In this document: piece after piece, positions 32,159 through 40,059 of the stretch
Position numbering within the stretch: the first letter of the stretch is position 1
Layout: every line of letters starts with the position of its first letter
Source of the DNA: JABJMC01 sp964459205
GTDB taxonomy: Bacteria > Patescibacteriota > Gracilibacteria > UBA1369 > UBA12473
Length of the DNA stretch: 41,715 nt
Direction of reading: 5' to 3'
Assembly (NCBI GenBank): GCA_964459205.1
Contig: CAYWKJ010000007.1
Coordinates: 1-41,715 of the forward strand
Position numbers and translations under genes: made by a program
The notes under the pieces: model-generated
Databases searched by the model: none
Told to the model about the DNA's origin: nothing
The model's input: only the letters and a program-made list of their open reading frames with translations

Positions 32159-32897
32159 ATTGTTTAACTTTTGCGTCGCCCAAAAATTGTTCGATTGTTT
32201 GCTCTGAATTTTTTACAAAATCTTGCGAAAGAAGAGCATTTTCTTCACGGAATTTTTTTTCTTTACCCATGAGGATTTTTCCGATGATTTCTTCTGGCTT
32301 GCCTTCGTTTTTAAGTTGTTCGGTCCAAATTTCGCGCTCTTTATCAACGGCCGAGGTGTCTACTTCATCTGGAGAAACAACTAGAGGATTCATAGCCGTT
32401 GCGTGCATGGCAATATCTTTAGCCATGTCTGCAGTGCCTCCTTCTAAGGCAACAAGAGTACCAACTTTTCGATTGGAGTGAACATAGGTTCCAAAAGTAG
32501 CGTTTTCTAGAAACACGACTTCACTTAGGTCGATTTTTTCTCCCATTTTTAGGCCAATCTCGTTGGCAGTGGTTGATCCATTATGTTCTTTGCCATTTTC
32601 AAGATATTCGTTGGCAAGTTTTTCGGCTGCTTCAATGAAGTCAGGGTTTTTAGCTACAAAATCTGTTTCGCATCCAAGTTTGAGGATAACGGCCAAACTT
32701 TCACCAATAGCTGTGGCAATTACACCATTGCTAGTGTCACGATCGCTACGTTTGGCGGCTTTTGCTTCACCAATTTTACGAAGATGTTCAATAGCAGCAG
32801 TTTGGTCGCCATTATTTTCTTCAAGGGCTTTTTTACAGGCTTGTAGAGATGCTCCAGTCTTTTCGCGGAGCGTTTTAATGTCTTCGAGAGATGTCAT
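32139..32897 (-). CDS. tsf: Elongation factor Ts
   Basis: A 252-residue nucleotide-exchange factor for EF-Tu. The N-terminal UBA-like domain contains IKTLREKTGASLQACKKALEE, and the core has LGCETDFVAKNPDF, the TDFV signature that inserts into EF-Tu. AMHATAMNPLVV and the C-terminal SQDFVKNSEQTIEQFL module are present. It is shorter than many EF-Ts (~280-300), but the recognisable parts are there. It follows the DUF4870-like gene by 22 nt in the rpsB unit. No Shine-Dalgarno sequence precedes it. Confidence 0.97.
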   Translation of the reverse strand: MTSLEDIKTLREKTGASLQACKKALEENNGDQTAAIEHLRKIGEAKAAKRSDRDTSNGVIATAIGESLAVILKLGCETDFVAKNPDFIEAAEKLANEYLENGKEHNGSTTANEIGLKMGEKIDLSEVVFLENATFGTYVHSNRKVGTLVALEGGTADMAKDIAMHATAMNPLVVSPDEVDTSAVDKEREIWTEQLKNEGKPEEIIGKILMGKEKKFREENALLSQDFVKNSEQTIEQFLGDAKVKQFVRLGS

Positions 32898-32919
32898 TTT
32901 TTAAGAAATTTATTAGAAA

Positions 32920-33573
32920 TTAAGATTCTGGGGTTGCGGGTGGAGTTGGCTCTTCAGGCTTTTCAGGAGCGGCCGGAGCCTCTGCTGCTGGGGTTGGGGT
33001 TGCTTCCTCGGTTGGGGCTTCCTTTTCTGCTGGCTTGTCAGCAGGTGCCTCTTTTTTTGCGTCTGTTGGTTTAGCTGGAGCTACTGCAAAAAATTGAGCC
33101 ACATTAATTTTCGAAGCAAAATCCCATAAAATAGGGATCTTCCATTCTATTCCCGAGTATGCTTGGAAAGCACCAATTGCCATTACCACAAGTATGGCTA
33201 AGAAAAACAAAGATCCAATGGCTGGGATAGCAAGCAGGACAAACATAACCAGCACTGATAATCCTGTTAATAAAACTCCTTGCTTAGCATGCATTTGGCA
33301 GAATGTGCTTTTTGGCTTAACAATTAAGGAACCAACAAAAAGCATGGGGAAATACCCAGCCGCCGCCAACATTCGTTCATCAGAAGGCACTTTGGAAGTT
33401 GGTTTTTTTGGCTCTTCTTTAGCTGGAGCGTCAGCTGGTTTTTCGGTGGTAGCTGGCTCAGCAGGAGCAGCTGGAGTTTCAGCTGGGGCTGCTTGTTCCT
33501 GAGGTGCGGCTGGAGTTTCTGGAGTAGCTGGAGCTTCGGGAGCCGGGTTTTGAGGGGTTTCTTCGGTAAACAT
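32920..33573 (-). CDS. DUF4870-like membrane protein with Pro/Ala/Glu-rich tails
   Basis: A 217-residue protein. The N-terminal ~65 residues and C-terminal ~50 residues are low-complexity Ala/Pro/Glu/Thr tails. The core (about 66-160) starts SDERMLAAAGYFPML and has about three hydrophobic helices, with FCQMHAKQGVLL and AYSGIEWKIPILWDFASKI, the pattern of DUF4870/Tic20-like small membrane proteins. Function is unknown. It is inserted between rpsB and tsf, which normally adjoin, and is spaced 11 and 22 nt from them, so it is expressed with translation genes. Confidence 0.7.
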   Translation of the reverse strand: MFTEETPQNPAPEAPATPETPAAPQEQAAPAETPAAPAEPATTEKPADAPAKEEPKKPTSKVPSDERMLAAAGYFPMLFVGSLIVKPKSTFCQMHAKQGVLLTGLSVLVMFVLLAIPAIGSLFFLAILVVMAIGAFQAYSGIEWKIPILWDFASKINVAQFFAVAPAKPTDAKKEAPADKPAEKEAPTEEATPTPAAEAPAAPEKPEEPTPPATPES

Positions 33574-33584
33574 AGAGAGGAGGG

Positions 33585-34331
33585 TTATTTGTCACCTTTT
33601 TGGGCGGCTTTTGGGATTGGGGTGTCCTTGGCTGGAGCAGTTTTCTTTTTACCAATGGCTGCACCAACGTGTTCCATGAAAAATGTAATGGAGCGAATCG
33701 CATCATCATTTCCTGGAATTGGATAAGTAATATTAGCTGGATCAGCGTTAGAATCAGTAATCGCTATAATTGGAATGCCAAGTTTGGCAGCCTCTTTGAC
33801 AGCGATTTGATCACGAACTACATCAATAACAAACAAGGCATCAGGCTTTTTGTTCATTTCTTGAACACCGCCTAAGGCTGTTTGTAATTTAACAATAGTT
33901 TTGTGACGCTCAAGAGCTTCTTTTTTGGTGTATTTTTCAAATTCACCAGAAGATTCTTGGCTTTTCAGATCCTTTAGGTATTTGATCCGTTGTTTAATGG
34001 TATTGAAGTTTGTGAGAAGACCTGGCACCCATTTGTGGGTGATATAAGGCATTCCACAGCCTTCAGCCGTGTCGCGGACGATTTCAATCGCTTGTTGTTT
34101 GGTGCTCACAAAAAGAATAGTTTTACCCTCTTTAGAGCATTTTTGAAGAAACGCACATGCTTCTTCTAATTTTTTGACGGTTTGATTTAAATCAAACACG
34201 TGGACACCAGAATGTTTGCCGTGAATAAAACGGGACATTTTGGGGTTCCATTTGGCGGGACGATGCCCAAAGTGGACAGCATTTTTTAGCATGTCCTTAA
34301 GAACTTTTTCCGAGGAAGAACTGGTTGTCAT
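33585..34331 (-). CDS. rpsB: 30S ribosomal protein S2
   Basis: A 248-residue protein of the small subunit. Signatures: LKNAVHFGHRPAKWNPKMSRFIHG, FVSTKQQA, YITHKWVPGLLTNFNTI, PDALFVIDVVRDQIAVKEA, GIPIIAITDSNADP and PIPGNDDAIRS. A short Lys/Ala tail follows. It is the first gene of the minus-strand unit rpsB, DUF4870-like, tsf, ribBA, ribD. AAGGAT immediately before the ATG is too close (1 nt) to be a normal Shine-Dalgarno site. The leader is about 100 nt. Confidence 0.98.
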   Translation of the reverse strand: MTTSSSSEKVLKDMLKNAVHFGHRPAKWNPKMSRFIHGKHSGVHVFDLNQTVKKLEEACAFLQKCSKEGKTILFVSTKQQAIEIVRDTAEGCGMPYITHKWVPGLLTNFNTIKQRIKYLKDLKSQESSGEFEKYTKKEALERHKTIVKLQTALGGVQEMNKKPDALFVIDVVRDQIAVKEAAKLGIPIIAITDSNADPANITYPIPGNDDAIRSITFFMEHVGAAIGKKKTAPAKDTPIPKAAQKGDK

Positions 34332-34464
34332 ATCCTTGGGGTTAACGCCAGATTTCTTCGTTTCACACCTTAGATCCCTTTGAGAAGGACAGGATAGTGT
34401 AATCAGAAAGCTGACTAGAAATAAAAATCGTTTGGAGAGTACCGTTTTTTCAAGGTTTTTACAA
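34332..34464 (-). promoter_or_regulatory. rpsB promoter and ~100-nt leader
   Basis: Minus strand: -35 TTGTAA (34464-34459), 17-nt spacer, -10 TACTCT (34441-34436). The start near 34430 gives a leader of roughly 98 nt, the longest protein-gene leader here apart from argG. It holds short stems such as TCAG/CTGA and CCTT/AAGG. S2 autoregulates through its leader in other bacteria; no specific motif was recognised here. Confidence 0.45.
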
Positions 34465-34486
34465 GCCCTTTCTTCTCTGGTAGGCT
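34458..34486 (+). promoter_or_regulatory. Possible promoter of the chorismate mutase gene
   Basis: -35 TTTACA (34458-34463), 17-nt spacer, -10 TAGGCT (34481-34486). Its -35 overlaps that of the divergent rpsB promoter, so one polymerase might exclude the other. Confidence 0.45.
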
Positions 34487-34510
34487 AGGACTGAATTTAA
34501 TCTAAATACA

Positions 34511-34786
34511 ATGAATCAGTCAGAACTTGAAAAATTACGTGATGAAATTGATCGTATTGATAATCAAATCGTTGACCTTTTAGGGGAGCGATTTGAAGTA
34601 GTTAACAGAGTAAAAGAGGTAAAAAAGAAAGGGGAAATAAGTACTTATCATCCGGGCCGGGAGCAAGAAATTCTTGATAGGGTGGAGGCGCGAGGAGAAA
34701 AAATGGGTTTAAATTCTTTGCTTTTACATGCTTTGTTTTTACAGATTTTTGCTGTTTCAAAGCGTGCTCAACTAGACAAGGATTAG
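34511..34786 (+). CDS. Chorismate mutase, AroQ type
   Basis: A 91-residue all-helical protein matching the AroQ class: LEKLRDEIDRIDNQIVDLLGERFEVVNRVKEVKKKG, then PGREQEILDRV, with the expected arginines in the first helix, Arg27 and the Lys near residue 38-40. It converts chorismate to prephenate for Phe/Tyr synthesis. It is a stand-alone domain with no other shikimate gene in the window. It lies just upstream of the partner-switching pair, which has its own promoter. Confidence 0.88.
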   Translation: MNQSELEKLRDEIDRIDNQIVDLLGERFEVVNRVKEVKKKGEISTYHPGREQEILDRVEARGEKMGLNSLLLHALFLQIFAVSKRAQLDKD

Positions 34787-34792
34787 ACAGGT

Positions 34793-34821
34793 TTGACTTA
34801 GGAGTGATAATTTGTTATAAT
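34793..34821 (+). promoter_or_regulatory. Promoter of the anti-sigma kinase/STAS pair
   Basis: -35 TTGACT (34793-34798), 17-nt spacer, -10 TATAAT (34816-34821): the best consensus match in the window. The start near 34828 is 22 nt before the TTG start at 34850. Confidence 0.85.
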
Positions 34822-34849
34822 GATATGAGTTTTTATAAAAACAAAAATC

Positions 34850-35395
34850 TTGGAACAAACTACTCCCAATACAGATTCGGCCCCACCCAAAACTGATGCT
34901 CCAGTTAAAATCAGTATTACTTTGCCGACAAATGCCTATTTTTTGTCTGGTATTCGTGATTTTACTCTGACTATGACTAAAAACATGACGGGGTTTTCAG
35001 ATCAGTGGGCTTTCCGATTTCAATCTGTGGTTGATGAGCTTTGCAATAATGCAATTGAGCATGGTTCAGCACCTGGAGAGGAAATTATAATTACTTTTGC
35101 GGGGCAACCTAGCGAAAGCTTAGAAATCATTGTAGAAGATAGTGGAACTGGTCCAAATAAATATACTGCCGCTGAAATGAGAGAGATTTTTAAGGAACAA
35201 TCACAGAAAGTACAGAGTCAGTTTTTAGGCTTACGCGGTCGTGGCCTAGCCAAAATTGTGGCTGAATGGACCGATGAAATTGCTTTTGAAGATCGTGAGG
35301 GTGGCGGATTAATTGTCCGTGTGAAAAAATACCTTCAGGATCAAGATAAAAAAACTCCGGAAGCACCACCGGTCGCGGTCGCTTCTCCTGCCTAA
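34850..35395 (+). CDS. RsbW/SpoIIAB-like serine kinase (HATPase anti-sigma type)
   Basis: A 181-residue protein from a TTG start at 34850; the domain begins at residue ~20 and no ATG is suitably placed. GHKL ATPase motifs: N box DELCNNAIEHG (62-72), G1 EDSGTG (96-101), G2 LRGRGLAKI (128-136). Family members bind a sigma factor and phosphorylate a STAS antagonist. The Pro/Thr-rich ends (TPNTDSAPPKTDAP, KKTPEAPPVAVASPA) look disordered. It is followed after 19 nt by the STAS gene. The membrane PP2C at 26130-27302 is the natural third partner. The controlled target is not identified. Confidence 0.9.
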   Translation: MEQTTPNTDSAPPKTDAPVKISITLPTNAYFLSGIRDFTLTMTKNMTGFSDQWAFRFQSVVDELCNNAIEHGSAPGEEIIITFAGQPSESLEIIVEDSGTGPNKYTAAEMREIFKEQSQKVQSQFLGLRGRGLAKIVAEWTDEIAFEDREGGGLIVRVKKYLQDQDKKTPEAPPVAVASPA

Positions 35396-35414
35396 TTATT
35401 TAAACCTTCCCAAA

Positions 35415-35786
35415 ATGACCTTCGCTAATATTACCACCGAAGATTTGGCCTCCAGCCAAGCTGATCGCGTGGTCAAAATCGTTAAAATCAGCGGACAACT
35501 CGACGAAAGTAATGTCGATGAACAGTCCAAAGTGATTTATCAGCTTCTCGAAGCAACTCCCAAAAATCTATTCCTAATTTTTGATTTTACAGAATTGGAA
35601 TATTTAAATAGTAAGGCAATTGGTTACTTAACAGACTGGTACGGGAAGGTGTCAGCTGAAGGTGGTCAAATTGCAATTGCTGGGGCGCAGGAAAACATTG
35701 TGGATATCTTAAATGTGGTCGGGCTAACACAGCTAATTACTTGTCACGCAACACTTGATGAAGCTAAAACAGCGATGACTGCGTAA
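35415..35786 (+). CDS. STAS-domain anti-sigma factor antagonist (RsbV/SpoIIAA-like)
   Basis: A 123-residue single STAS domain. The fold pattern is visible: VVKIVKISGQLDESNV, LFLIFDFTELEYLNSKAIGYL, then GGQIAIAGAQENIVDILNVVGL. The expected phospho-serine is S66 in LNSKAIGYL (usually D-S-S/S-G). It would bind the HATPase kinase when unphosphorylated and release its target. It is the second gene after the promoter at 34793 and is followed by a terminator at 35827-35847. Confidence 0.92.
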   Translation: MTFANITTEDLASSQADRVVKIVKISGQLDESNVDEQSKVIYQLLEATPKNLFLIFDFTELEYLNSKAIGYLTDWYGKVSAEGGQIAIAGAQENIVDILNVVGLTQLITCHATLDEAKTAMTA

Positions 35787-35826
35787 GAAGCGACTTGCTA
35801 AAGAGGTCAGAGCTCTTATATCATAG

Positions 35827-35847
35827 GGGAGAAATCTCTCCCTTTTT
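35827..35847 (+). terminator. Intrinsic terminator directly before the GT4 start codon
   Basis: GGGAGA (827-832 of 35 kb) pairs with TCTCCC (35837-35842) around AATC, followed by TTTTT (35843-35847). It ends 2 nt before the ATG of the glycosyltransferase gene at 35850. It probably stops the kinase/STAS transcript. A weak promoter (TTGCTA 35795-35800, TATATC 35817-35822) could start just before it. Confidence 0.7.
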
Positions 35848-35849
35848 AT

Positions 35850-36959
35850 ATGAAAAAACCACGCGTTGCGATTGTGTGTGACTGGCTTACCGACTGGGGT
35901 GGTGCCGAAAGAGTTATTCTGGCTATGCATGAGGTTTTCCCTGAGGCCCCGATTTTTACTAGTCTTTATAATAAGGCGAATATGGAGCCCTTTTCTAGCG
36001 CTGATATTCGTCCTTCGTTTTTGCAAGGAATTCCTGGAGCTAAGCGACACCATCAGCGGTTTTTGTCGTTAATGCCGTCTGCTTTTGAGTCATTTGATTT
36101 AAGTGAATACGATGTGGTGCTTTCTAGTAGTCATTCTTGTGCTAAGGGAGTGATTACTAAACCAGAAACTTTGCATGTTTCTTATTGTCATTCGCCGCCA
36201 CGTTATTTATGGGATAATTCGCATCAATACGTAAAGGAATACCCTTGGCCTAATTGGCTTAAAAAATGGGTAATTCCAGGGTTAATCCATAAGATGAGAA
36301 TTTGGGATCGAGCAGCTGCCGATCGAGTGGATCGTTTTATTGCTAATTCGGCGTATGTTTCATCTCGGATCGAAAAATATTATCGCCGTGAATCTGAAGT
36401 AATTCATCCTCCTGTTAGTATGGAGGAGGTTGAGCCAGTTAAGGAGCGTGAGGATTATTATTTGGCAGTAGGGCGACTTATTCCTTATAAGCGATTTGAT
36501 TTGATTGTGAAGACATTTAATGAACTTAAATTACCACTCAAAATTGTCGGAGTAGGGAATCAATTGAAGAAATTACGACGAGTTGGGGATAAAAACATTG
36601 AATTTTTAGGTAAGGTTCCCGAGGAAGAGCTTAAAAGTTATTATCGTTATGCTAAAGGATTTTTATTCCCACAGGTGGAAGATTTTGGAATTACTCCTTT
36701 AGAAGCTATGACTTACGGGTGCCCGGTTATTGCTTATGCTAAAGGGGGGGCACTCGAAACAGTAGCTGATAATGAATCAGGTATGTTTTTCCATGAACAA
36801 ACCGTGGATGGGCTTAAAAAGGCAGTACGAAGTTTTGAGAAAAAGGTGTTTAAACCCGAGAATGTGCAGGCGCAAGCCTTTAAATTTCGAGAAGAAGTGT
36901 TTAAAGATAAGCTAGAAAGTTTTATTATGAAGGAGTGGGAATCTTTTAAATCTATTTAA
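35850..36959 (+). CDS. GT4-family glycosyltransferase
   Basis: A 369-residue GT-B enzyme. The N-terminal acceptor domain begins VAIVCDWLTDWGGAERVI with the Gly-Gly-Ala/Glu turn, and has SHSCAKGVI and YCHSPPRYLWD. The C-terminal donor domain has YYLAVGRLIPYKRFDLIV, FLGKVPEEEL, and the EX7E-type segment EDFGITPLEAMTYGCPVIAYAKGGALETV. It resembles WbaZ-like mannosyl/rhamnosyl transferases, though donor sugar cannot be read. It starts a three-gene surface-polysaccharide cluster. Confidence 0.9.
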   Translation: MKKPRVAIVCDWLTDWGGAERVILAMHEVFPEAPIFTSLYNKANMEPFSSADIRPSFLQGIPGAKRHHQRFLSLMPSAFESFDLSEYDVVLSSSHSCAKGVITKPETLHVSYCHSPPRYLWDNSHQYVKEYPWPNWLKKWVIPGLIHKMRIWDRAAADRVDRFIANSAYVSSRIEKYYRRESEVIHPPVSMEEVEPVKEREDYYLAVGRLIPYKRFDLIVKTFNELKLPLKIVGVGNQLKKLRRVGDKNIEFLGKVPEEELKSYYRYAKGFLFPQVEDFGITPLEAMTYGCPVIAYAKGGALETVADNESGMFFHEQTVDGLKKAVRSFEKKVFKPENVQAQAFKFREEVFKDKLESFIMKEWESFKSI

Positions 36960-36969
36960 CTTAAAAAAT

Positions 36970-37707
36970 ATGGACCCTCGAGATTTTTTAATTTTTCTTT
37001 ATCGGCGATTGCTTGTAGTTTTAATGATAACTATTTTGGGTGCTTTGCTTGGCTTGGGATATACCTTGCAGTTTGATCAAGGCAAACAGAGTGGTTTAAT
37101 TTTTTTAACGTTTGGGATGGAAATTCCAGATGGGATTTCCGCTGCTTATGTAGTTACTAGTGATGGGCATAATGTGGTGGATCATTTTACAGAAACAGTT
37201 CAGGGTTGGTTTTTGAATCCGGCTATGGATGCGGAAATTGATGAATTGGCTGGCACTGATGTGCAACTTGCAGTTCGCAAGCAGGAAAAACAGAATTTAT
37301 TGATAGAGGCATATGTTGCTATGGACGGAGATGTAGGCCAAGCAACACAGGCAGTTTTAACAGTTTTGGAGGATGATATTGCGGCTTATAATGCGGCTAC
37401 GAATGGTGTTTTTGTGTTGGCCCTTTCTTCGGTAACGGAGTCTGTGATAACGCCAAAATATGCTTTGAATGGAATTGTTGGGGCTTTACTTGCTTTTGTT
37501 TTTATTAATTTGTTTTTTCTTTCGTTTGAATATTTTCAAAGAAGACTCAGTTTTCCGTTTCAAGTAGAGCGTTTAGTGGGGGCGGCACCGCTTATTACAG
37601 ATGAGGATGGAGTTATGGTGGTGCATTTAGGTCGCACAACTGAGCATGATTTAAAAAAGGCAATTCGTGAGCAAGGTGGGCCATTTGACTATACTCTTAA
37701 GTTTTAG
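36970..37707 (+). CDS. Wzz-like membrane protein (polysaccharide chain-length type)
   Basis: A 245-residue protein with two membrane helices (about 13-33 and 165-187) flanking an extracytoplasmic alpha/beta domain. This is the topology of Wzz/KpsE-type polysaccharide co-polymerases. The N-terminus DPRDFLIFLYRRLLVVLMI fits that family. The cytoplasmic tail (about 190-245) has no Walker motif, so no fused tyrosine kinase. Sequence similarity is weak, so the assignment leans on topology and on position between two GT4 genes (gaps 10 and 3 nt). Confidence 0.62.
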   Translation: MDPRDFLIFLYRRLLVVLMITILGALLGLGYTLQFDQGKQSGLIFLTFGMEIPDGISAAYVVTSDGHNVVDHFTETVQGWFLNPAMDAEIDELAGTDVQLAVRKQEKQNLLIEAYVAMDGDVGQATQAVLTVLEDDIAAYNAATNGVFVLALSSVTESVITPKYALNGIVGALLAFVFINLFFLSFEYFQRRLSFPFQVERLVGAAPLITDEDGVMVVHLGRTTEHDLKKAIREQGGPFDYTLKF

Positions 37708-37710
37708 TTT

Positions 37711-38844
37711 ATGCGTATTGGTGTTGATGTACGGGCTTTGATGCACGGGCGAACTAGCGGTGTGGAGAATTACATCCGCAACCTGCTTGCGGCCATGTTT
37801 GAGGTAGATGATGAGCATACTTATGTTCTTTTTTATAATTGCCGCGAGAATTGCACCAAGTTTTTGCCAGATTTTGATGGGCGTCGGGTAAAAGTGGTTC
37901 GTACTAATTATCCTAATAAATTATTGCATTTAATGTGGCGATTTTTGAAATGGCCTAAAATTGATCGATTAATTGAGAAAAAGATTGGGCAGAAAATTGA
38001 TGTTATGTGGGTGCCAGACCCACGTCCGACGCCGGTGTCAGCTGGTGTCCGTAAGATTACGACAGTGCATGATTTGTCTTTTGAGCGGTTTCCTCAGCAT
38101 TTTTCTCGGCGTAGTCGGTTGTGGTTTAAGGTTGTTAATCCCTGTTATGAGGCCAAAACTAGTGAAAAAATAATTGCAGTTTCAGAATTTACTAAACGGG
38201 AATTGGAGGATGTTTACAAAGTTGATCCTGCTAAGATTAAGGTGATTTTGGAGGATGTGCCTGGCACATTGGCGCCAGTTAAAAAAGAGGCCGAACTCAA
38301 AAAAATTCGTAAAAAATACAATCTTCCAAAAGACTATTTTTTGACGTTTTCCACTTTAGAACCCCGTAAGAATTTGGAAAATGTGGTGAAAGGTTTTTCT
38401 ATTTTTCAAAGATTGCATCCCTTAGAGACTTATCGGCTGGTTTTGGCTGGAAGAAGTGATCCTAAAATGTTTGGAAAGGTGTTTTTGGATGAACATCCCG
38501 ATATTAGGATGATTGGTTTTGTTGATGAAGAGGATAAAGCGGCCGTGTATTCCGCGGCGCGTGGGCTTTTGTTTATTTCTACTTATGAGGGGTTTGGTTT
38601 CCCCGTTTTAGAGGGGATGGCTTGTGGGACCCCGGTAGTTACTTCAACCTCTGCTTCAATGCCGGAAGTTGCTGGTGAAGCGGCAATTTTAGTAGACTCG
38701 TATGATTCCGTAAAGATTGCCGATGCTATGGAAAGATTGACTCGTGAGACTATAGCTGACGAATATCGTCAAAAAGGTCTTAAACAGGTTAAGAAGTTTA
38801 GTTGGAAAAAGGCTGCCCGTCAGACTTTAAAAGTGTTGGAGTAA
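37711..38844 (+). CDS. GT4-family glycosyltransferase
   Basis: A 377-residue GT-B enzyme, second of the cluster. The N-terminus MRIGVDVRALMHGRTSGVENYIRNLL is typical of mannosyltransferase-like GT4 members. The central TTVHDLSFERFPQHFS is followed by a donor domain with FLTFSTLEPRKNLENVVKGF, MIGFVDEEDKAAVYSAARGLLFISTYEGFGFPVLEGMACGTPVVTS (EX7E motif) and PEVAGEAAILVD. It is distinct from the first GT4, so a polymer with at least two linkages is likely. It ends tail-to-tail with the AI-2E gene with no gap. Confidence 0.92.
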   Translation: MRIGVDVRALMHGRTSGVENYIRNLLAAMFEVDDEHTYVLFYNCRENCTKFLPDFDGRRVKVVRTNYPNKLLHLMWRFLKWPKIDRLIEKKIGQKIDVMWVPDPRPTPVSAGVRKITTVHDLSFERFPQHFSRRSRLWFKVVNPCYEAKTSEKIIAVSEFTKRELEDVYKVDPAKIKVILEDVPGTLAPVKKEAELKKIRKKYNLPKDYFLTFSTLEPRKNLENVVKGFSIFQRLHPLETYRLVLAGRSDPKMFGKVFLDEHPDIRMIGFVDEEDKAAVYSAARGLLFISTYEGFGFPVLEGMACGTPVVTSTSASMPEVAGEAAILVDSYDSVKIADAMERLTRETIADEYRQKGLKQVKKFSWKKAARQTLKVLE

Positions 38845-40056
38845 TTATTTGGCTTTGTCTGCGTAGTCTTTGATAAAAATTGAAACAGCTGTTGCTACTG
38901 GCACCGCAATAATTACGCCGAGAATCCCAAGAAATTGGAATCCTATTAACATTGCAATAATAATGATAATAGGACTTAAACCAACGGATTTTTTCATTAT
39001 TAGTGGCACCAGAATGTTGCCCTCTAATTGTTGAATAATTACATAGAGGATTAATACCCAGAGTGCGACCATGGGGGATTCGTTAAGACCAACTAACAAG
39101 GCGGGGATAGCTGCGATAATTGGCCCTACAACAGGCAATAATTCAGTGAATCCGGCTAAAATTGCTAAAGTTAAAGCATATTCAATACCCAATATTCGTA
39201 GACCAACATAGGTAAGTAAGGTCATGGCTACCATTAGTTTGAGCTGTCCGCGTAACCAATAACCAATTTTTTCCTTGATAGCGTCGGTTTTGGCAATAAT
39301 ATATTCAGTGTGTTTGGAGGGGAATAATGAGGTGAAAAAGCGATTAATCCCATTTTCGTCAACAATAATAAAGAAAGTAAGAACAAGGACTAAAATAGCG
39401 TTAAAAATGCCGTTAAATAGTACTTTAACAGCGCCTAAAGTGTTACCTGCAAGGTTTTGGAGTTGAGCTCCTATTTGTTCTAATCCAGCTTGTAGGTTGT
39501 TTAGAATTGTTTGTTGATCAGCATTGTCTAAGAATTTTTGGAGTTCGATTTGAATATTTTCGGCATATGGTAAATCCCAAATAAATCCTTCTTTGGTTAG
39601 ATTGGCTACTAGATCAGTAATAGTTTTTGCAAGTTCAATGGTTTGGCTAGCAATAAGCGGTATCAGAGTTGATATGAAAATTCCAAGAATCGTAAATGTG
39701 ACTAGGTAAATTCCAACCATGCTCAGGCTTCGTGGGATTTTTCTTTTTTGCAGGCTGTCTACTATAGAATCAAAAGCCGCTGCTAAAAACATGGATACAA
39801 AAACAATAATAATAACATCTTTTACTTCTCCTAAAAATTTAAAAAGCAAATAAAGGCCAATAACCACCAATGTTGCCTTGGCTACGCTAACTAGGGAAAA
39901 TTCCACAACAACACGATCTGGTTGTTTTTTTGTGGGGGGTTTAACTGTTTTAGGCTTTTTATAATTCTTTTGATCTTTTTTAAGCTTTTCAACTTTGTCG
40001 CGTAGTTTTTTTGCTTTGTGCTTAGTTTTTTTGAGCAGTTGTTTGAGTTTAGTCAT
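38845..40056 (-). CDS. AI-2E family (PerM-type) membrane transporter
   Basis: A 403-residue protein. A strongly basic N-terminal extension (residues 1-45, mostly Lys) precedes about eight membrane helices. Family marks: DVIIIVFVSMFLAAAFDSIVDSLQKRKIPRSLSM, FIIVDENGINRFFTSLFP and the conserved LAGFTELLPVVGPIIAAIPA with VALWVLILYVIIQQLEGNILVPLIM. Members export small molecules or ions, and the substrate is unknown. The poly-Lys tail is unusual and may contact phospholipid or nucleic acid. It follows the pilin gene by 3 nt. Confidence 0.9.
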   Translation of the reverse strand: MTKLKQLLKKTKHKAKKLRDKVEKLKKDQKNYKKPKTVKPPTKKQPDRVVVEFSLVSVAKATLVVIGLYLLFKFLGEVKDVIIIVFVSMFLAAAFDSIVDSLQKRKIPRSLSMVGIYLVTFTILGIFISTLIPLIASQTIELAKTITDLVANLTKEGFIWDLPYAENIQIELQKFLDNADQQTILNNLQAGLEQIGAQLQNLAGNTLGAVKVLFNGIFNAILVLVLTFFIIVDENGINRFFTSLFPSKHTEYIIAKTDAIKEKIGYWLRGQLKLMVAMTLLTYVGLRILGIEYALTLAILAGFTELLPVVGPIIAAIPALLVGLNESPMVALWVLILYVIIQQLEGNILVPLIMKKSVGLSPIIIIIAMLIGFQFLGILGVIIAVPVATAVSIFIKDYADKAK

Positions 40057-40059
40057 GGT

